From positions 123,998 through 187,997 of the forward strand of contig NW_019091472.1 in the NCBI RefSeq assembly GCF_001949145.1: a stretch of 64,000 bases of DNA. Reading direction: 5' to 3'. The stretch comes from Acanthaster planci (Eukaryota; Echinodermata; Asteroidea; Valvatida; Acanthasteridae). Under the pieces are notes generated by a model. That model was not told where the DNA came from, did no database searches, and saw nothing but the letters and a program-made list of their open reading frames with translations. How positions within the stretch are numbered: the stretch's first letter is position 1; each line of letters opens with the position of its first letter. A program made the translations under genes and the position numbers. Below are positions 63,220 to 64,000 of this stretch, in pieces.

Positions 63220-63781
63220 TTAACCACTTCCTGCCGGGCGACCCGTTTTCGAGTACACAGGCTTTATATGCAGAGCTGGGAGCCCAGAACTGGGACAAAA
63301 GAATTCGGCCTTATAACAAAAGACCGTGCTCAGCACAAAAGATTGATCTGCTGGGCATTACCATCGTTTTTTCACTCTTAATAGTGGAGAAAATCCAGCC
63401 TTGTTTTGAAACAGTATACCACGGTTTGAGGCATTTAGAGCAAGCAGATTACCACCGGGGACAAAAGCTCTCAACCACCACAGCGATGAGCCACACAGCA
63501 CCGCTGCACGCCAATCTGGCCCCTATTGAAAAGAGGTCAGCAGTGCACAGTGCCGGTTTCGGGAACAACAGAATCTTGTGTAACACCGCACAATCTGGGC
63601 TCTTTTTCCGAGGCTGCAGGCCTGGCTGAAATATTCAGTGCCAAAAGAGTCCTTCATTTTGGTATAAACGGCCATTAAATGAAATGATGAATTTTTGAAG
63701 AACTTTGAAAACAGAAAATCTTGAAAATGAGCCGGCATCTTGTCTTGCTCAAGAAAAATCCACCCGGCAGCAAGTGGTTAA
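63220..63781 (-). mobile_element. TTAA-targeting MITE, copy E
   Basis: TTAACCACTTCCTGCCGGG at the left and CCCGGCAGCAAGTGGTTAA at the right: the best-preserved TIR pair, 562 bp, TTAA at both ends. The interior is the inverse of copies A, C and D (ACAAAAGACC words, GGCTGCAGGCCTGGC). Closest of the five to a consensus. Confidence 0.9.
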
Positions 63782-64000
63782 TAGGCCCTTGTTTTCCTGT
63801 GCATTTTGGTATTTCTGGCCATCACCAGTGCTAATCAAGCAGCTGTTCACAAATGACTTGGTTGTACATATGATGGTCTATCACAAGTCCTGTTTGTAAC
63901 TATTGCGAACAATAGTAAGATGGGATGGCATGGCAAGGCAGTGTGCATTCTCTGTGAAAACACCTTAGGCTCAGTACAAAAGCACCATGTTGTTATCATC
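63782..64000. other. CUL2 intron 16 continues to the window end
   Basis: Short unique-looking tail; no exon of CUL2 recognised before 64000. Confidence 0.6.

Noticed and set aside
57692-64000. Further CUL2 exons
   Set aside because: I looked for the expected F-x-x-F-Y and GRKLTW-like segments in this stretch and found none; intron 16 seems to continue past the window.

Overview
The window is a piece of an intron-rich animal genome, most likely a marine invertebrate. The mix of an L2-type LINE, hAT, DIRS, Penelope and Polinton elements and the frequent ACATGTA words would fit a lancelet or another invertebrate deuterostome, but the species is a guess. It has two assembly gaps (34123-34345 and 46204-46367) and isolated N bases at 7429 and 10130.

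Positions 1 to about 11100 are the right-hand part of a decayed Polinton (Maverick), a virus-like self-synthesising DNA transposon. From left to right it carries a coiled-coil protein running off the left edge, three small conserved element proteins, a Cys-repeat/HNH protein, the packaging-type ATPase, two more small proteins, the DDE integrase and the protein-primed family B DNA polymerase. Only two short genes (1991-2503 and 4108-4440) are open from start to stop; the others carry frameshifts or stops, so this is a fossil. The terminal kilobase is present twice in direct orientation (8973-10042 and 10131-11100). Capsid and protease genes would lie off the left edge. Two sequence regularities stand out: a TTTAAA-type block abutting most start codons, and a 15-nt GCGAGC-GAA-GCGAGC motif repeated inside five coding regions.

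From 14308 to beyond the right edge the window holds one host gene on the plus strand: a cullin-2 (CUL2) orthologue, scaffold of an Elongin B/C-dependent RING ubiquitin ligase. Sixteen coding exons can be placed with correct splice sites and compatible phases. They give 1614 nt, 538 codons, ending at 57691, roughly the first 70 percent of the protein. The C-terminal winged-helix/NEDD8 part lies beyond the window. The start codon is 3.2 kb right of the Polinton.

The introns are packed with transposons of almost every eukaryotic class. They include a 3.4-kb hAT element with perfect 8-bp target duplications and an internally deleted but open transposase frame; several non-autonomous hAT elements with their own subterminal repeats; five copies of a TTAA-targeting MITE; a small mariner-like MITE; and a hAT transposase pseudogene. 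There is also an L2-type LINE interrupted by a hAT MITE and by a second LINE, a Gypsy gag remnant, a DIRS element with inverted terminal repeats and its internal complementary region, a Penelope fragment with RT and GIY-YIG parts, tRNA-like/SINE segments, fold-back elements and minisatellites. Apart from CUL2, nothing in the window looks like a functional host gene.
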